In this document: positions 30,534-32,643 of the stretch, in pieces
How the letters are laid out: each line of letters starts with the position of its first letter
How positions within the stretch are numbered: position 1 is the stretch's first letter
Assembly (NCBI GenBank): GCA_023666335.1
Contig: JAMPCE010000029.1
Location: forward strand, 1 to 32,643
Reading direction: 5' to 3'
Source: a bacterium
GTDB lineage: Bacteria > Bacillota > Clostridia > Lachnospirales > Lachnospiraceae
Length of the DNA: 32,643 nucleotides
Program-made: the position numbers and the translations under genes
Notes under the pieces: model-generated
Told to the model about the DNA's origin: nothing
The model's database searches: none
Seen by the model: only the letters and a program-made list of their open reading frames with translations

Positions 30534-31535
30534 ATGTCTTATATTGATCTGATGAAAGAAAAGGCAAGGAGCGATAAAAAGACGATCGTTCTGCCGGAGA
30601 CCAACGATAAGAGGACGCTGATCGCGGCGGCAAGCATCCTGAAAGAGGGAATCGCCGACATCATCATGGTAGGGAATGAGGAGAAGATCATGGACGGCGC
30701 CGGCTGGCTGGAGGTCGAGCTTGACGGGGTCAAGATCATCGATCCCGAGCGGACGGAAAAACTGGACGAGTATGTGGATCTTCTGTTTGAGATCAGAAAG
30801 AATAAGGGCATGACGCCGGAGAAAGCGCGGGAGATCCTGTTAAAGGACTATCTCACGTTCGGCGTGGTGATGGTAAAGGCAAACGATGCGGACGGTATGG
30901 TGGCGGGCGCCTGCCACGCGACGGCGGACACGCTCCGTCCCGCCTTGCAGATCTTAAAGACCGCGCCGGGCGTGAAGCTGGTTTCCGGTTTCTTTATTCT
31001 GGATGTGCCGGACTGCGAGTTCGGGGAGAACGGCACCTTTCTCTTTGCGGACTGCGGCCTGAATCAGGACCCGACGGCGGAAGAACTGGCGGCGATCGCG
31101 GACACTTCCGCAAAGAGCTTTAAGAGCCTTGTGGGCGCAAAACCGATCATCGCCATGCTGTCCCATTCCACGAAAGGCAGCGCCAAGCACCCGTTAGTGG
31201 ACAAGATGGTGGAGGCGACCCGGATTGCCCACGAACAGTATCCGCACCTGACGATCGACGGGGAATTGCAGTCGGACGCAGCGCTGGTGCCTCAAGTAGC
31301 GAAGTCCAAGGCGCCCGGAAGCGAGGTGGCGGGCAAGGCAAACGTCCTGATCTTCCCGAACCTTGACTGCGGCAATATCGGCTATAAGCTGGTGCAGAGA
31401 CTCGGCAAGGCGGAAGCCTACGGTCCCATGTTACAGGGCATCGCGAAACCCGTAAACGACCTCTCCCGCGGCTGCTCATGGCAGGATATCGTGGGTGTGG
31501 TGGCGTTAACGGCGGTTCAGGCTCAACTTGCGTGA
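30534..31535 (+). CDS. pta: Phosphate acetyltransferase
   Basis: This 333-residue cytosolic enzyme converts acetyl-CoA and phosphate to acetyl phosphate. It is the short, single-domain form usual in Firmicutes. Recognisable segments are TIVLPETNDKRTL (residues 18-30), GMVAGACHATADTLRPALQI (about 122-141), MLSHSTKGSAKHP and FPNLDCGNIGYKLVQRLG. The ATG at 30534 has AAGGAGGG at 30519-30526. It pairs with ackA, 163 bases downstream, with a highly structured spacer that starts at its stop codon. Confidence 0.97.
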   Translation: MSYIDLMKEKARSDKKTIVLPETNDKRTLIAAASILKEGIADIIMVGNEEKIMDGAGWLEVELDGVKIIDPERTEKLDEYVDLLFEIRKNKGMTPEKAREILLKDYLTFGVVMVKANDADGMVAGACHATADTLRPALQILKTAPGVKLVSGFFILDVPDCEFGENGTFLFADCGLNQDPTAEELAAIADTSAKSFKSLVGAKPIIAMLSHSTKGSAKHPLVDKMVEATRIAHEQYPHLTIDGELQSDAALVPQVAKSKAPGSEVAGKANVLIFPNLDCGNIGYKLVQRLGKAEAYGPMLQGIAKPVNDLSRGCSWQDIVGVVALTAVQAQLA

Positions 31536-31665
31536 TAAGCTGACACGGCGCGCGAAGGGAAAAGGCACGGAGCATGTTTACATGCGCACGGGACTTTTCA
31601 TCTGAGCATGGCGTGTTGCAACACGACCGAGAGAACGAAGTTCTCGAGGAGCGTGTCAGCTTATC
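31534..31665 (+). ncRNA. Strongly folded 132-nt element between pta and ackA
   Basis: A perfect 14-bp closing stem pairs GATAAGCTGACACG (31534-31547) with CGTGTCAGCTTATC (31652-31665). Inside are GAAAAG/CTTTTC (31559-31564 with 31594-31599), GCATG-TTTA-CATGC (31572-31585), the palindrome CGTGTTGCAACACG (31612-31625) and GAGAAC-GAA-GTTCTC (31631-31645). The left arm overlaps the pta stop codon. It may be an mRNA processing or attenuation structure, or a MITE-like repeat with terminal inverted repeats. No U-tract follows, so plain termination is unlikely. Confidence 0.55.
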
Positions 31666-31698
31666 AATACAGAAAATAGAAAGGATGGTTAACATAAC

Positions 31699-32643
31699 AT
31701 GAATATATTGGTTATCAACTGCGGAAGTTCTTCTCTTAAATTCCAGCTCATCGACTCCGAGACGGAGAAACAGATCGCGAAAGGCTTATGCGAGCGCATC
31801 GGCATCGACGGCAGCCAGCTTGTCTACCAGCCCGCAGGCGGCGAAAAGGAGGAGACCGTAACACCCATGCCCGATCACACCAAAGCGATCGAGCTGGTAC
31901 TGGACGCGCTGATGAATGAAAAGACAGGCGTGGTGAAATCCTTAAGCGAGATTGGCGCGGTCGGACACCGCATCGTGCACGGCGGCGAAAAATTTGCCTC
32001 CTCCACCCTCATTACCGACGAGGTGATCGAGGCGATCAAAGCCTGTAACGATCTGGCGCCGCTGCACAATCCGGCGAACCTCATCGGCATCGACGCCTGC
32101 AAAAAACTGATGTCCTCCACGCCGATGGTGGGTGTGTTTGATACGGCGTTCCATCAGACTATGCCGAAAGAGGCGTATCTGTACGGTCTGCCCTATGAAT
32201 ATTATGAAAAATATCAGGTGAGGCGCTACGGCTTCCACGGCACCAGCCATTCTTATGTGTCGAAGCGGGCAGCCGAGCTTCTTGTCAGAGACTATGAGAA
32301 TATGAAGATCATCGTCTGCCATCTGGGCAACGGGGCGAGCATTTCTGCGGTGGAGAACGGTAAGTGTGTCGATACGTCTATGGGTCTTACGCCGCTGGAA
32401 GGGTTGATCATGGGCACCCGATCCGGCGATATCGATCCGGCGATCATCGAGTTTCTGGCGCATAAAGAAGAGAAGTCCATCGACGAGATCATGACGGTGC
32501 TCAATAAGAAATCCGGCGTTTTGGGGCTTTCCGATAATTTATCATCGGATTTCCGCGATTTGGAAAAATCCTATGTCGCGGGGGAGGACAGGGGACAGCG
32601 CACGATCCGCACCTTTGCGTACCGGGTGGCGAAGTATATTGGC
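31699..32643 (+). CDS. ackA: Acetate kinase (partial, runs off the window)
   Basis: 315 codons are present without a stop; the family is about 400 residues, so roughly 80-85 residues lie beyond the window. It makes ATP and acetate from acetyl phosphate. Conserved parts are NCGSSSLKFQL (residues 7-17), VGHRIVHGGEKF, RRYGFHGTSHSYVS, VCHLGNGASISA and MGTRSGDIDPAI. The ATG at 31699 has AAAGGATGG about 11-18 bases upstream, a rather distant site. It probably shares the pta promoter, with output set by the folded spacer in between. Confidence 0.97.
   Translation, partial: MNILVINCGSSSLKFQLIDSETEKQIAKGLCERIGIDGSQLVYQPAGGEKEETVTPMPDHTKAIELVLDALMNEKTGVVKSLSEIGAVGHRIVHGGEKFASSTLITDEVIEAIKACNDLAPLHNPANLIGIDACKKLMSSTPMVGVFDTAFHQTMPKEAYLYGLPYEYYEKYQVRRYGFHGTSHSYVSKRAAELLVRDYENMKIIVCHLGNGASISAVENGKCVDTSMGLTPLEGLIMGTRSGDIDPAIIEFLAHKEEKSIDEIMTVLNKKSGVLGLSDNLSSDFRDLEKSYVAGEDRGQRTIRTFAYRVAKYIG

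Noticed and set aside
1-32643. tRNA, rRNA, CRISPR arrays, insertion sequences or phage genes
   Set aside because: No cloverleaf, spaced direct repeat array, transposase or integrase motif was found by reading both strands. Small or degenerate elements could be missed without a search.

Overview
The window looks like chromosomal DNA of a moderately GC-rich Lachnospiraceae-type clostridium (Firmicutes). The evidence is the strong GGAGG ribosome binding sites, consensus sigma-A promoters, a polA-coaE-FtsA-like operon, a two-gene SUF-like (SMS) iron-sulfur module, an UPF0237/UPF0210 pair, fused ECF transporter ATPases and a pta-ackA fermentation pair. No tRNA, rRNA, CRISPR array, transposase or phage gene was seen. 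33 protein genes are supported. Most lie on the + strand. Only rmuC and tmcAL are on the - strand. ackA runs off the right edge.

Layout. 1-3340: a terminator with an embedded promoter, dCMP deaminase, a YitT membrane protein, a secreted GH25 muramidase behind an operator-rich leader, and a small membrane anti-sigma-like protein. 3405-9949: DNA polymerase I, dephospho-CoA kinase, a long FtsA-like ATPase and a WalJ-like metallo-hydrolase. 10020-12974: a YefM/YoeB toxin-antitoxin pair with a very clear operator, an alpha/beta hydrolase, and the ACT (UPF0237) and UPF0210 proteins. 13001-16041: an accessory stretch, AT-rich from about 13.8 kb, with an AraC regulator, a cupin, a divergent transcarbamylase, a predicted ADP-ribosyltransferase-fold protein and a small basic partner. 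16069-20285: an ECF vitamin-type transporter (S, fused A-A', T) and an NAD-dependent epimerase. 20350-23656: a GH13 amylase, a glycerol-1-phosphate-dehydrogenase-like enzyme and an HPr/Crh-like protein. 23671-30333: rmuC back to back with the SufC-like/SufBD-like pair, cardiolipin synthase and an acyltransferase, then convergent tmcAL. 30454-32643: pta and ackA, separated by a strongly folded 132-nt element.

Working together. Pta and AckA make ATP and acetate from acetyl-CoA, and TmcAL uses acetate and ATP for tRNA modification. CoaE finishes CoA synthesis. Cls and the PlsC-like protein act in membrane lipid synthesis, and the glycerol-1-phosphate-dehydrogenase-like enzyme may link to polyol phosphate or lipid metabolism. 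The ECF genes form one importer.

Best candidates for undescribed biology are the ADP-ribosyltransferase-like gene with its basic partner (15191-16041, own promoter), the folded pta-ackA spacer (31534-31665), the AraC-cupin-transcarbamylase group with ribosome-site-masking inverted repeats, and a His-less HPr/Crh-like protein. Functions come from reading motifs. No database search was run.
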